64,000 nucleotides of DNA, from NCBI GenBank assembly GCA_027019265.1, contig JALUWX010000038.1:1-64000 (forward strand). The letters are read 5' to 3'. Made by a program: the position numbers and the translations under genes. This document shows positions 25,350-34,479 of this stretch, piece by piece. A model generated the notes under the pieces. It had not been told where the DNA came from and searched no databases. It saw only the letters and a program-made list of their open reading frames with translations. Each line of letters opens with the position of its first letter. The stretch's first letter is position 1. The stretch is from Phycisphaerales bacterium. Its GTDB lineage: Bacteria > Planctomycetota > Phycisphaerae > Phycisphaerales > UBA1924.

Positions 25350-25970
25350 ATGAAGAAGACCATTGCAGTTTTTGCGCTCGCCGGCGTTGCGTCCCTCGCG
25401 AACGCGGACCTGATGATCACCGAGATCTACGCCGGTGTGTCCGGTGCGGACGGCACGGCCGACTGGATCGAGGTCGTCAACACGGGGAACACCTCGATCG
25501 ATCTGGGTGATTTCGCGTACGAAGATGAAGGCGCACCCTCCGCGAGCCAGTCGGCGATCGCTTCGCTCATCCTGGGCGCGGGCGAAGTCGCGATCATCAT
25601 GGCCGACGCGGACGCGAGCGCGATCGCTGAGTTCCAGAGCGTCTGGAACTACTCGGGTCTGATCACCCACACCAACGGCGACGGCGGTGGGCTTTCCCAG
25701 GGCGGCGATGTCGCGAACATCATCAACATCATGACCCAGGACATCGCTGCGACGGCGACGATCCCGAACACGGGTGGCGCGTTCGCTTCGGTGGACTTCA
25801 CCGGGGACAACCCCTTCCTCTCGATGATCGGTGTGAACGGCGCGTACGCGTCGAACACCTTCGGCGATGACGGTCGTTTCCTGATCGCTTCGCCGGGCTC
25901 GATCCCCGCTCCCGGCGCGATGGCGCTGGTCGCGCTCGGCGGGCTCGTCGGGGCGCGTCGCCGCCGCTGA
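25350..25970 (+). CDS. PEP-CTERM-like surface protein with lamin-tail-like domain
   Basis: A 206-residue protein starts at ATG 25350 behind GAGGAGAG. The signal peptide is MKKTIAVFALAGVASLANA. The mature domain opens LMITEIYAGVSG and continues DWIEVVNTGNTSIDLGDFAY, a lamin-tail-like beta-sandwich. The C-terminus has a short Pro-containing signal (PAPGAM), a hydrophobic stretch and the basic end GARRRR, the layout of PEP-CTERM-type sorting signals, which an exosortase removes while anchoring or exporting the protein. No exosortase is present here. Codon use is strongly biased and C-rich (ATC, AAC, GGC) compared with neighbours, which suggests high expression. A strong terminator follows 31 bases downstream. 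Confidence 0.82.
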   Translation: MKKTIAVFALAGVASLANADLMITEIYAGVSGADGTADWIEVVNTGNTSIDLGDFAYEDEGAPSASQSAIASLILGAGEVAIIMADADASAIAEFQSVWNYSGLITHTNGDGGGLSQGGDVANIINIMTQDIAATATIPNTGGAFASVDFTGDNPFLSMIGVNGAYASNTFGDDGRFLIASPGSIPAPGAMALVALGGLVGARRRR

Positions 25971-26001
25971 TCGCGGATCGACGGCTGATTTGGATATCCG
26001 G

Positions 26002-26038
26002 GCACCCCGCGTTCTGGAGCGCGGGGTGCTTTCTTTTT
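26002..26038 (+). terminator. Intrinsic terminator of the PEP-CTERM-like gene
   Basis: A perfect 10-pair stem (gcaccccgcg / cgcggggtgc) with an eight-base loop is followed by TTTCTTTTT. The strongest terminator in the window. Confidence 0.9.
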
Positions 26039-26171
26039 GGGTCGTGTCCGGGTGTGCTCCGGGGATCCGACTTGACAAGTGCGCAGGACGTGCGTTCCCT
26101 CTCGGCTCGGGAACATATCTCTATGTCCCTGTGTTCACGGTCCCCGGCGAGGTCGGGATCTCGAGGTTTCA

Positions 26172-28928
26172 ATGGCGAAGAAGAGCAGCACGAGCACGAA
26201 GAAGAAGAGCTCCAAGGCCTCTGGCGCGAAGAAGACGTCGAAGAAGACGACGACGAAGAAGGCTTCCTCCCGGCGCGGCGGGGGCTCGAACTTCAAGGCC
26301 GGGGACGCGAAGGGCAAATCCCTCGTGATCGTGGAATCCCCCGCGAAGGCGCGGACGATCAACAAGTACCTCGGCGCGGACTACCTCGTCATGGCTTCGG
26401 TCGGGCACGTGCGGGATCTCCCGAGCAAGAACCCCAAGGGGGTCAAGGACCCGGTCCCGGGTGTGAAGATCGAGAAGCGCTTCACCCCGAGCTACGAGGT
26501 GCTCAAGGGGAAAGAGCAGGTCGTCAAGGACCTGAAGCGTGCCGCGAAGGAAGCGCTCACCACGGGGGGCGAGATCTGGTTCGCGACCGATCTCGATCGG
26601 GAGGGGGAAGCGATCGCGTGGCACCTGGCGCAGGAGCTCGGGATCGACTCGAACGAAGCGAAGCGCGTGATCTTCCCGGCGATCACGAAGGCGGAGATCG
26701 ACAAGGCGTTCCACAACCCCCATCCGATCGACGAGGACCGGGTAAACGCGCAGCAGGCGCGACGGATCCTGGATCGGATTGTGGGGTATCAGGTGTCGCC
26801 GCTGCTGTGGAAGAAGGTGGCGCGGGGTCTGAGTGCGGGGCGTGTGCAGAGTGTCGCTGTTCGGTTGATCGTGGAGCGTGAGCGCGAGATCCGTTCGTTT
26901 GTTCCGGACGAGTACTGGAGCGTGACGGGGTACTTCGCGCTCAAGGAATCGATCGCGAAGGAGTGCGTGGACTCGTGGCGCGCATTCCTCGATGAGAAGG
27001 ACGAGAAGGGGAAGGGGCCGACGGTTAAAGCGCAGAACGGGTGGCTCTCGAGCAAGGACGCGATCCGCGCCGAGCTCGTCGAGGTCCGGGGTGAGAAGTT
27101 CGATCCGCGTCTGCTCTCGGAGGGGAAGACGTTCGACGGCAAGGGTGACCACGATCTGAGCGCTCGGGTCGCTGAGGTCTGCGAAGAGCTCGGGCTCACG
27201 AACGTCAACACGACGTGCACCGAGGACGAGAAGGGCAAGGGCCCGGCGCGATGGGTGCGCACGGTCGAGGGGGAGATCGATCCGGGGGTGTCGTACGAGA
27301 TCGAGTCGATCGAGACGAAGCGGACCAAGTCGAGGGCGCCGGGTCCTTTCATTACCTCGACAATGCAGCAGAGCGCGTCGTCTCGATTGGGGTTCGGGGC
27401 GCAGCGCACCATGCGCGCGGCCCAAGGTTTGTACGAAGGGGTGAACATCCCGGGCGAGGGGCCGACGGGTCTGATCACGTACATGCGTACCGATTCGACC
27501 CACATCGCCGGGGAGGCGCTCAACGCGGTGCGCACCCACATCGGGAAGGTCTATGGCGATTCCTACCTCCCGGAGAAGCCCAACTTCTTCTCATCGAGCA
27601 ACAAAGCGGCGCAGGAGGCGCACGAAGCGATCCGTCCCACGGATGTGTCGCGCACCCCGGACTCCGTGAAGAGCGTGCTCACGAGCGATCAGCATCGTCT
27701 GTACACGCTGATCTGGCAGCGCTTTCTTGCGTGTCAGATGACCCCCGCGCAGTGGGACTCGACCACGGTCATGATCCGTGGGGGTCGCACGGGTCAGGCG
27801 CTGCTCCGCGCGACGGGGCGTACCCTCGCGTTCGATGGGCACTTCCGGGTGTCGGGGGTCCCGACGAGCGGGGACGAGCTGAACCTCCCGAAGCTGGAAG
27901 AGCGCCAGGCGATGTACCCGTTCGGGATCGATCCGCAGCAGCGGTTCACGAGCCCCCCTTCGAGGTTCACGGAAGCTTCGCTCATCAAGACCCTTGAGAG
28001 CGAGGGGATCGGGCGTCCTTCGACGTATGCGAGCATCATCCAGACGATCCAGGACCGGAAGTACGTGGAGAATGTCAACCGTTCGTTCTTCGCGACGGAC
28101 CTGGGTGAGGTCGTCACGGACAAGCTGATCGAGGGATTCCCGAGGTTGATGGATCTCGGGTACACGCGCGACATGGAGGAGCAGCTCGACAAGATCGAGG
28201 AGGAGCACCTCGACTGGATCGAGATGCTCGAAGCGTTCTATGGGCGCTTTTCGACGGCGCTCGAGAAAGCGCTCGAGCAGATGACCCACGCGAAAGCGGA
28301 GGTCCAGCCCGCGCCCGAGGAGTATCGGTGTGAGAAGTGCGGGTCTTCCCTCGTGTACCGGTTCGGGAAGAACGGGAAGTTCCTGTCGTGCTCGACGTAC
28401 CCGGATTGTGATTATGCGTGCCCGTGCGATCGGGAGGGGCGGCCGCGCAAGGCGGAGTTCGTCGATGTGAAGTGCCCGAAGACGGGTCGTCCGATGATCC
28501 GGAAGACGGGTCGGTTCGGGCCGTTCCTCACGACCCCGCTCGAAGAGGGTGAGACGAACGACGACGGGGTGATCCTGAACATCGACAAGAAGGGGTTCGT
28601 AGTTGCGCCGAGCGTGCCTCCCCTGGAGACCGACCTCCCGTGCCCGACCTGCGAAGCGCCGTTGAACCTGCGCAATGGGGTCCGTGGTCCCTGGCTCGGG
28701 TGCTCGAGGTTCCCGAAGTGTCGGGGTCGCGGGAAGTGGACGGAGCTCGAGGACGACAAGAAGGCGGAGCTCGAGAAGGCGCTGGAAGCGCACGAGAAGG
28801 CGCACCCCGTGGACACGATCGTCCGATACACGGACGGGTCGGCGTTGACGGACAAAATCGGGAAGCCCGTCAAGGAAGCGCCGAGTGTGGACCAGCTCGT
28901 GCTCGACGAGGATCCGCGCGAATCCTGA
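26172..28928 (+). CDS. topA: DNA topoisomerase I
   Basis: A 918-residue type IA topoisomerase relaxing negatively supercoiled DNA. The start at 26172 (MAKKSS) follows GAGG by a short distance. Residues 1-50 are an unusual Lys/Ser/Thr-rich tail. The Toprim domain follows (KSLVIVESPAKARTI, about 50-160, with acidic FATDLDREGEAIAWH). The cleavage domain carries the catalytic tyrosine in GLITYMRTDST (Tyr437). Two or more C-terminal zinc-ribbon modules are present (CEKCGSSL...CSTYPDCDYAC, and CPTCEAPL...CSRFPKCRGRG), with a CPKTGRPM half-ribbon between them. The length and order of domains are normal for bacterial TopA, apart from the basic N-terminus. The gene is alone, between the terminator at 26002 and the ClC gene. 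Confidence 0.97.
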   Translation: MAKKSSTSTKKKSSKASGAKKTSKKTTTKKASSRRGGGSNFKAGDAKGKSLVIVESPAKARTINKYLGADYLVMASVGHVRDLPSKNPKGVKDPVPGVKIEKRFTPSYEVLKGKEQVVKDLKRAAKEALTTGGEIWFATDLDREGEAIAWHLAQELGIDSNEAKRVIFPAITKAEIDKAFHNPHPIDEDRVNAQQARRILDRIVGYQVSPLLWKKVARGLSAGRVQSVAVRLIVEREREIRSFVPDEYWSVTGYFALKESIAKECVDSWRAFLDEKDEKGKGPTVKAQNGWLSSKDAIRAELVEVRGEKFDPRLLSEGKTFDGKGDHDLSARVAEVCEELGLTNVNTTCTEDEKGKGPARWVRTVEGEIDPGVSYEIESIETKRTKSRAPGPFITSTMQQSASSRLGFGAQRTMRAAQGLYEGVNIPGEGPTGLITYMRTDSTHIAGEALNAVRTHIGKVYGDSYLPEKPNFFSSSNKAAQEAHEAIRPTDVSRTPDSVKSVLTSDQHRLYTLIWQRFLACQMTPAQWDSTTVMIRGGRTGQALLRATGRTLAFDGHFRVSGVPTSGDELNLPKLEERQAMYPFGIDPQQRFTSPPSRFTEASLIKTLESEGIGRPSTYASIIQTIQDRKYVENVNRSFFATDLGEVVTDKLIEGFPRLMDLGYTRDMEEQLDKIEEEHLDWIEMLEAFYGRFSTALEKALEQMTHAKAEVQPAPEEYRCEKCGSSLVYRFGKNGKFLSCSTYPDCDYACPCDREGRPRKAEFVDVKCPKTGRPMIRKTGRFGPFLTTPLEEGETNDDGVILNIDKKGFVVAPSVPPLETDLPCPTCEAPLNLRNGVRGPWLGCSRFPKCRGRGKWTELEDDKKAELEKALEAHEKAHPVDTIVRYTDGSALTDKIGKPVKEAPSVDQLVLDEDPRES

Positions 28929-28982
28929 TCTTCAGATCGTGGAATCGTCGGTCTAGGATCCATCGATGCTTTGGATCGTGAA

Positions 28983-30845
28983 ATGAGCATGGAACGCGAG
29001 GGTGAGTCGGGTGTGCTCCGAGCACCTTGGCGGCGATTGCGCCGGTTCATGACCGATCATCCGGAGGGGTGGCTCAACGTTGTGGGCGCGACGATCGGAC
29101 TGATGACCTCGCTCGGCGCGGTCGGGTTCGCGTTTGTGCTTGAGCGGGTCGAGCATCTCGCGGAGCACACACAGGAGATGCTCCAGGGGGAGGACGGGTC
29201 CCGGATCTGGTTGATGCCGCTGATCCCGATGCTCGGGGCGCTGGTGTCGGGGGTCTTGGTGTACCTGTTCGCGAGCGAGGCGCGGGGTCACGGTGTTCCC
29301 CAGGTCCTCGATGCGATCGTTCGCCGGGGTGGGAAGATCGCGGCGCGGACGGGGGTGGTGAAGGTCATCACATCGATCTGCACGGTCGGTTCCGGGGGGA
29401 GCGCGGGGGCTGAAGGGCCGATCGTTCAGATCGGTTCGGTCATCGGGTCGAACTTGGCGCGGGCGCTCCGGATCGAGCGCCGTCATGTGAACACCCTGGT
29501 GGGGTGCGGCGCGGCGGCCGGGATCGCGAGCATCTTCAATGCGCCCATCGCTGGGGTGTTCTTCGCGCTTGAGATCCTGCTCCGCGATTTCTCGCTCAAG
29601 ACGTTCACCCCGATTGTGCTCGCGAGCGTGTTCGCGACGGCGCTGACCCAGGTCATCCTCCCGAGCGAGGACGCGATCTTCGCGTTCGAGCTGACGGGGT
29701 ATCTCTTCACGGCTTCCGAGCTCCCGAGCTATGTCGTGCTCGGAGCGGTGTGTGCCGTGGGATCGTGGCTCTTTGTCGAAGCGCTCCATACGTCCGAGTC
29801 CGTGTTCGCGCGGGTAAAGCTCCACCCGGCGCTTCTCCCCGTCCTCGGGGCGCTGCTGCTCGGGATGCTGGGGATCGCGGCGACCCTGATCGAGCAGCGC
29901 GCGGGGGGGTCGGAGCTGGTCCCGAGCGAGTCCCCCGTCCCCGTGTTCTTCGGGAACGGGTACGCGATGATCCGATCGCTCCTGGATCCGTCCCACTACA
30001 GCGCGGCCGGGGTGACGTTCGGGGCGCTCGTGACCGTGTTCGTGCTGTGTGTGAGCAAGGTGCTCGCGACCTCGTTCACGCTCGGGTCCGGGGGTTCGGG
30101 CGGTGTGTTCGCGCCGGCGTTGTTCGTGGGCGCGACCCTCGGGGGGGTGTTCGGGATCGCGCTGGAGATGATGGGTTTGATCCCGGAGGGCGGGTCCCCG
30201 GCGAGCTACGCGCTGGTGGGGATGGCCGCGCTGATCGCGGGATCGACGTTCGCGCCGATGACGGCGATCCTGATGCTTTTCGAGCTCACGCGCGAGCCAC
30301 GGGTGCTCGCGCCGATCATGCTCGCGGCGATTATCTCCACGGTTTTCACGCGCATGCTCATGCGCGATTCGATCTACACCGCGCCGCTGAGCAAGCAGGG
30401 GGTCCGGATCGGGACGGGGCGCGATCTGACGATCCTGCGCCAGGTCCCTGTGACGAGCGTGGTGACGGAGAAGCTCCCGCCGGAGCAGATCTACGCGTCG
30501 GATCCGCTCAGCAAGCTGATCACGCTCCACGCTTCGCACAACGTCCCGGACTTCCCGGTTGTGGATCAGGACGGACGCGCGATCGGGATGGTGACGGGGC
30601 GCGATATGCGCACGGCGCTGATCGATCGGGAAGCGATCCCGTTGCTTTTGGTCGCGGAGCTCATGCGCACCGATCTCCCCACGATCGATCCCCACGAGCA
30701 CCTGGACACGGTCATGGACAAGTTCTCCAAGAACGACGTGTCCTCGCTGACCCTCCTAGACCCGCTCGGTCGGGGTGAGCCCACGGCCCTGATTACGCGC
30801 GCCAAGGTCATGAAGCGCTACAACGAGGTCCTCGACGAGAGCTGA
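28983..30845 (+). CDS. ClC-family chloride channel/antiporter with CBS domains
   Basis: About 620 residues. I placed the start at ATG 28983 (MSMEREGESG); TTG 28971 or ATG 28989 are alternatives. The membrane part (about 35-440) has the ClC selectivity-filter segments in order: GHGVP (for GSGIP), GAEGP with the gating glutamate, and GGVFAPAL (for GxFxP). The soluble C-terminus (about 470-620) holds a CBS pair, with VPDFPVVDQDGRAIGMVTGRD as the clearest. ClC proteins with the gating glutamate are either channels or 2Cl-/H+ exchangers; the CBS pair often senses adenine nucleotides. The gene follows topA by 54 bases, on the same strand. Confidence 0.92.
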   Translation: MSMEREGESGVLRAPWRRLRRFMTDHPEGWLNVVGATIGLMTSLGAVGFAFVLERVEHLAEHTQEMLQGEDGSRIWLMPLIPMLGALVSGVLVYLFASEARGHGVPQVLDAIVRRGGKIAARTGVVKVITSICTVGSGGSAGAEGPIVQIGSVIGSNLARALRIERRHVNTLVGCGAAAGIASIFNAPIAGVFFALEILLRDFSLKTFTPIVLASVFATALTQVILPSEDAIFAFELTGYLFTASELPSYVVLGAVCAVGSWLFVEALHTSESVFARVKLHPALLPVLGALLLGMLGIAATLIEQRAGGSELVPSESPVPVFFGNGYAMIRSLLDPSHYSAAGVTFGALVTVFVLCVSKVLATSFTLGSGGSGGVFAPALFVGATLGGVFGIALEMMGLIPEGGSPASYALVGMAALIAGSTFAPMTAILMLFELTREPRVLAPIMLAAIISTVFTRMLMRDSIYTAPLSKQGVRIGTGRDLTILRQVPVTSVVTEKLPPEQIYASDPLSKLITLHASHNVPDFPVVDQDGRAIGMVTGRDMRTALIDREAIPLLLVAELMRTDLPTIDPHEHLDTVMDKFSKNDVSSLTLLDPLGRGEPTALITRAKVMKRYNEVLDES

Positions 30846-30895
30846 ATCGCTTGATTTCGCGGAATCTGTCAGGGCTTCGGGTCGAATAGAGGTGT

Positions 30896-31510
30896 ATGTC
30901 TATGGCACAACGATCGCTCGGTTTCATCGCGGCACTCGGTTCGGTGTTGGTCCTCGTTGGGTGCTCCAACGTCTGGCGCGACAACTTCGTCGGCGCGCCC
31001 GTGGGGTACTACGAATCGCTTCCTGATGATGTGAGGGTGGATGTGCGTGAGGTCCCGTGGTCGCGCGTTGAGTCCGCGCTGTCCGAGATCGAACATCGCC
31101 GCGCTCAGAGCGACACCCACTGGAAGGACTGGTCGCGCGAGGAACTGATGGACGAGCAGTCCGGGCTCCTCAGGGCGCTCCAGATCTCTGAGGACCCCGA
31201 GGACATCATCGTTCTGGGTCGGAGTGTGTTCAAATCGACGGATCGGGTGTCTCCGTTTGACAAGGAGCTCGAAGCGTTCGCGCGAGAGCTCGGCGCGGAC
31301 TACGCGATCGTGTCGTCGAACTACCTCGGGAAGACCGACAAGATCGTGAGCGAGCCCGTGACCCGTTCGGGGAACTCGTGGCGCACGTGCCGGGATTCGG
31401 GGGGGAACTACCGATCCGAGTACGTCCCGTGGAGCGAGACGGTGTATGTCCCGGTCGTCGTTGCGGCCGACGAATACGCGTGGGTTGTGTATTACCTGCG
31501 CCGGCGATGA
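30896..31510 (+). CDS. Predicted lipoprotein of unknown function
   Basis: The 204-residue protein starts MSMAQRSLGFIAALGSVLVL and has a lipobox LVGC, with lipidated Cys at about residue 23. ATG 30902 is an equally plausible start. The mature protein is mixed alpha/beta with no motif I recognise; it includes EDIIVLGRSVFKSTD and a region GADYAIVSSNYLGKTDK that recalls proteins with a paired strand-helix-strand fold. The C-terminus is Arg-rich (YYLRRR). It lies 50 bases after the ClC gene and 49 bases before the beta-lactamase-family gene, so a loose operon is possible. Confidence 0.7.
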   Translation: MSMAQRSLGFIAALGSVLVLVGCSNVWRDNFVGAPVGYYESLPDDVRVDVREVPWSRVESALSEIEHRRAQSDTHWKDWSREELMDEQSGLLRALQISEDPEDIIVLGRSVFKSTDRVSPFDKELEAFARELGADYAIVSSNYLGKTDKIVSEPVTRSGNSWRTCRDSGGNYRSEYVPWSETVYVPVVVAADEYAWVVYYLRRR

Positions 31511-31559
31511 AACTCCGGGGCTCCGAACCCCATAGAACCCTTTGTCACAGGAGGGTCTT

Positions 31560-32927
31560 ATGTCGTTCCAATCCATCGCGAGTGTTGTGTCGTTGTCCGT
31601 TGGGTCCGTGGTGTTCGGGGCTCCGGACTATCAGGGGATCGTCGATGAGCATCTCTCGCCGCTGATCGAAGCTGGGCTGATCCCGGGCGCGGTGGTCGCG
31701 ATCCATGCGGAGGGTGAGGACTCGATCTGGACGATCGGGACCATGAACTACACGGACGACACCCCGATGCGCCCGGACACGCTCTTCGAGATCGGGTCGG
31801 TCTCGAAGCTGTTCACGGGGGTGCTGCTTTCGGATTCGATCGCGCGGGGTGAGGTCACGCTCGATACGACAGTTGATGCGCTGCTCCCCGAGGGGATCAA
31901 CGCGAAGGACAAGGACGGGGTCGAGGTGACGCTGCGTCATCTCACCACGCATTCCGCTGGGTGGCCCAGCATGCCTCCCAATGCGGTGTACTCGGATCCG
32001 GACGATCCGTTCGCGGGGTATTCGCGCGAGCAGATGTTCCGGGTGGTGTCGAATGCGGCACCCAAGACGGTGCCGGGGGAGAGCTTCGAGTACTCGAACT
32101 TCGGGGTGGGTCTGCTCGGGACGCTCGTCGCGGATGCGGCCGGCGGCGACTACGAGCAGCTCGTGAAGGCGCGGATCTTCAAACCCCTCGGGATCGACGG
32201 GATCACGATCACGCTCAGTGACGATCAACTGAAGAAACTCGCGCCCGCGACCCAGGAGGGTCGTCAAACCAAGCACTGGAGCTCGATGGGGTCGCTCGAC
32301 CCGGCGGGGATGTGGGTCGCGGATGCGCGGTCGATGCTCGACTTCGCGAACGCGAACCTGCGCGATGACGACGACGAGCTGGATCCGGTGCTGAAGGCGG
32401 CGCGTGAACCGATCGGGGACTCGCCGTTCGGGAGGGTCGGGATGAACTGGTTCCAGGCATTGGACGGTCGGTCGTATTGGCACAACGGGATGACGGGTGG
32501 ATACTCGTCGTACCTGGGGGTGAACCAGGAGCTGGGGATCAGTGTCGTGGTCCTCACCAACGGCGCGACCCTTGTGACGACGGGGGCCGGGGAGAAGATC
32601 TTCCAGGAGGTCGCCGGGATGGATGTGGACCCCGTCGATCTTCCTCCGATGGTGAAGATCGACCCGGACTTCGCGGCGAGATTGGTGGGGCACTACAAGT
32701 CCCAGTATTTCGAGCTGTGGATCACCAACGAGAACGGCCGCTTGTTCGCGCGGATCACGAACCAGCAGGCGTTGCGCCTCGCGCAGGACGCGGACGATCC
32801 GACGACGTTCCGTTACGAAGCGGTCGATGCGGTGCTCGAGTTCGATCTCCCCGAGGAAGGCGAAGCGGGCGCGGTTACGCTGTTCCAGAACGGGATGGAG
32901 ATCCGCTGCGAGCGCGTCGAAAGCTGA
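31560..32927 (+). CDS. Serine beta-lactamase-family hydrolase (class C type)
   Basis: A 455-residue exported enzyme. The start at ATG 31560 has CAGGAGGGT directly upstream. A short N-terminal hydrophobic segment ending VVFGA serves as signal. The active-site motifs of the class C beta-lactamase / penicillin-binding fold are S80-V-S-K83, Y178-S-N180 and a third-box HNGMTGG (replacing H/KTG). Residues about 360-455 form a small beta domain as often seen fused to such enzymes (GHYKSQYFELWI). Members range from D-aminopeptidases and esterases to true beta-lactamases, and the substrate cannot be read from sequence. It converges on uvrC with only three bases between the stops. Confidence 0.9.
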   Translation: MSFQSIASVVSLSVGSVVFGAPDYQGIVDEHLSPLIEAGLIPGAVVAIHAEGEDSIWTIGTMNYTDDTPMRPDTLFEIGSVSKLFTGVLLSDSIARGEVTLDTTVDALLPEGINAKDKDGVEVTLRHLTTHSAGWPSMPPNAVYSDPDDPFAGYSREQMFRVVSNAAPKTVPGESFEYSNFGVGLLGTLVADAAGGDYEQLVKARIFKPLGIDGITITLSDDQLKKLAPATQEGRQTKHWSSMGSLDPAGMWVADARSMLDFANANLRDDDDELDPVLKAAREPIGDSPFGRVGMNWFQALDGRSYWHNGMTGGYSSYLGVNQELGISVVVLTNGATLVTTGAGEKIFQEVAGMDVDPVDLPPMVKIDPDFAARLVGHYKSQYFELWITNENGRLFARITNQQALRLAQDADDPTTFRYEAVDAVLEFDLPEEGEAGAVTLFQNGMEIRCERVES

Positions 32928-32930
32928 GCG

Positions 32931-34391
32931 TTATTCGCCGAGCGTTGCCTTGCGCCGGAGGATGTGGTGGTAGTGCTGCGCGAAGCGGTGGGCTTCGTCC
33001 CGGATCTGTTGGCACAGGCGCAGCCCGGGGTTGTTGCGTCCCAATCGGATCGGGTCGGGTGAGGCCGTCGTGTAGAGGAGCTCTTCTTTCTTTGCGATGG
33101 AGATGACGAGGGGGGGTTTGATGTCGAGCTGCGCGAAAGCGTCCATCGCGGCGGAGAGCTGCCCTTTGCCGCCGTCGATGAGGATGAGGTCGGGGTAGAG
33201 CTCGTGCCCGGCGCCCGCGTCCCGGTATCGGCGCGAGATGACCTCGCGCATGGAGGCGAAGTCGTCGTTGCGCCGTCCCCCTTCGAGGTTCTCGAAGGAT
33301 TTGATCCGGTAGCGTCGGTATTCCTGTTTGAAGGGCTTCCCGTCTACGAAGCAGACTTTGGACGCGACCGTTTCGCCGCCCTGGAGGTGCGCGATGTCGA
33401 AGCCCTCGAGACAGCGCAGGCGCGACTTCACCCCGAGCGCGCGCGCGAGGGCTTTGGGCCCCTTCTCGGGCTCGATGTACCCGATCTCCGCTTCGGGTTG
33501 CCAGCGATCACCCGTGGTCGCGCGATGGTCGATGCGTTTGATCGCGCGGATCTGGTCGCGCAGGGTCGCGGCGCGTTCGAACTGGAGGTTCGTGGAAGCG
33601 TCCTCCATCTCGCTCGTGAGCTCGCGGATCATCGTGGTGCGTTTGGTTTTGAGGAAGCGCACGAAGCGGTTGATGTCGTCCCGGTAGGGCTCTTTCGCGA
33701 TGGACTCGTTGCACGGCGCGGTGCACTTCCCGATCGCGGCGAGCAGGCACGGACGGAAGGTCTTGTTCTTCGGATCCCCCTCGATGATGTCGAGCGAGCA
33801 CGTGCGGAACTTGAACACGCTCTGGAGCGCGTCGATCGCTTCTCGGAGCGCGCCCGGGGAGGTGAACGGCCCCAGCACATTCGCGCCGTTGAAGCGCGGG
33901 TCCTTGGTCCCGTCGGACTGGACCCCCGTGGGGTTGCGGGAGATGAAGACGCGCGGGTAGTCCTCGCTCATCGTGACGACGAGGTAGGGGTAGGTCTTGT
34001 CGTCGCGCTGGGCGGCGTTGAACCTCGGTTTGATGTCCTTGATGAGCCTGTTCTCAGCAAGGAGCGCTTCCCAGGGGGTGTCGGTGACGAAAGTCTCGAA
34101 GGTGTGGACCTCGTCGAGGAGCTTGTTCTTCCGGGGTCCGAGGTCCGTCGAGGGGATGAAGTACGAGCCGACCCGGTCGCGCAGCTTGCTCGCTTTCCCG
34201 ACGTAGATCACGACCCCGTTCTTGTTCTTCATCAGGTACACACCCGGCGCGAGGGGGAGGGCACGCGCGTCTCCGTGGAGGCGCGAGATGCGATCCTCGC
34301 GCGATTCGGTGCCCCACTCGGGGACGGGCGATTCGCTCGGGGTGTTGTCGGGTTGGACCGGATCACTCACAGCGTTGATGGTATCCGGCAC
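32931..34391 (-). CDS. uvrC: Excinuclease ABC subunit C, short form without HhH domain
   Basis: This 486-residue protein makes the dual incisions in nucleotide-excision repair with UvrA/UvrB. The order is: GIY-YIG nuclease domain (G50-V-Y ... I62-Y-V-G-K, about 45-130, cutting on the 3' side); a Cys-rich stretch (FRPCLLAAIGKCTAPC); the UVR motif that binds UvrB (about 240-280, FLKTKRTTMIRELTSEMEDA); then the RNase H-like nuclease domain (LEGFDIAHLQGG and DLILIDGGKGQLSAA with catalytic Asp). The protein ends soon after AHRFAQHYHHILRRK. It therefore lacks the C-terminal helix-hairpin-helix pair that brings normal UvrC to about 600 residues. The coding frame is intact to the stop, so the short end is not a visible frameshift. 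Confidence 0.93.
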   Translation of the reverse strand: MPDTINAVSDPVQPDNTPSESPVPEWGTESREDRISRLHGDARALPLAPGVYLMKNKNGVVIYVGKASKLRDRVGSYFIPSTDLGPRKNKLLDEVHTFETFVTDTPWEALLAENRLIKDIKPRFNAAQRDDKTYPYLVVTMSEDYPRVFISRNPTGVQSDGTKDPRFNGANVLGPFTSPGALREAIDALQSVFKFRTCSLDIIEGDPKNKTFRPCLLAAIGKCTAPCNESIAKEPYRDDINRFVRFLKTKRTTMIRELTSEMEDASTNLQFERAATLRDQIRAIKRIDHRATTGDRWQPEAEIGYIEPEKGPKALARALGVKSRLRCLEGFDIAHLQGGETVASKVCFVDGKPFKQEYRRYRIKSFENLEGGRRNDDFASMREVISRRYRDAGAGHELYPDLILIDGGKGQLSAAMDAFAQLDIKPPLVISIAKKEELLYTTASPDPIRLGRNNPGLRLCQQIRDEAHRFAQHYHHILRRKATLGE

Positions 34392-34412
34392 ACGCCGTTC
34401 GTCGGATGCACG

Positions 34413-34452
34413 AAAAAACGCCCAGGGGGACCCTGAGCGCTCACGAGGCGTT
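34413..34452 (-). terminator. Terminator of the lipoprotein gene at 34480
   Basis: A stem of six pairs (aacgcc / ggcgtt) encloses a second small hairpin (cagggggaccctg). The minus strand continues into TTTTTTCG. It lies between the gene stop and the uvrC start. Confidence 0.55.
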
Positions 34453-34479
34453 GTTTGTGATGCCTATCTGTCGATGGGC

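Noticed and set aside
28953-30701. 582-codon frame antisense to the ClC channel gene
   Set aside because: Charged Arg/Glu/Asp text with no hydrophobic helices. The plus strand has the full set of ClC filter motifs.
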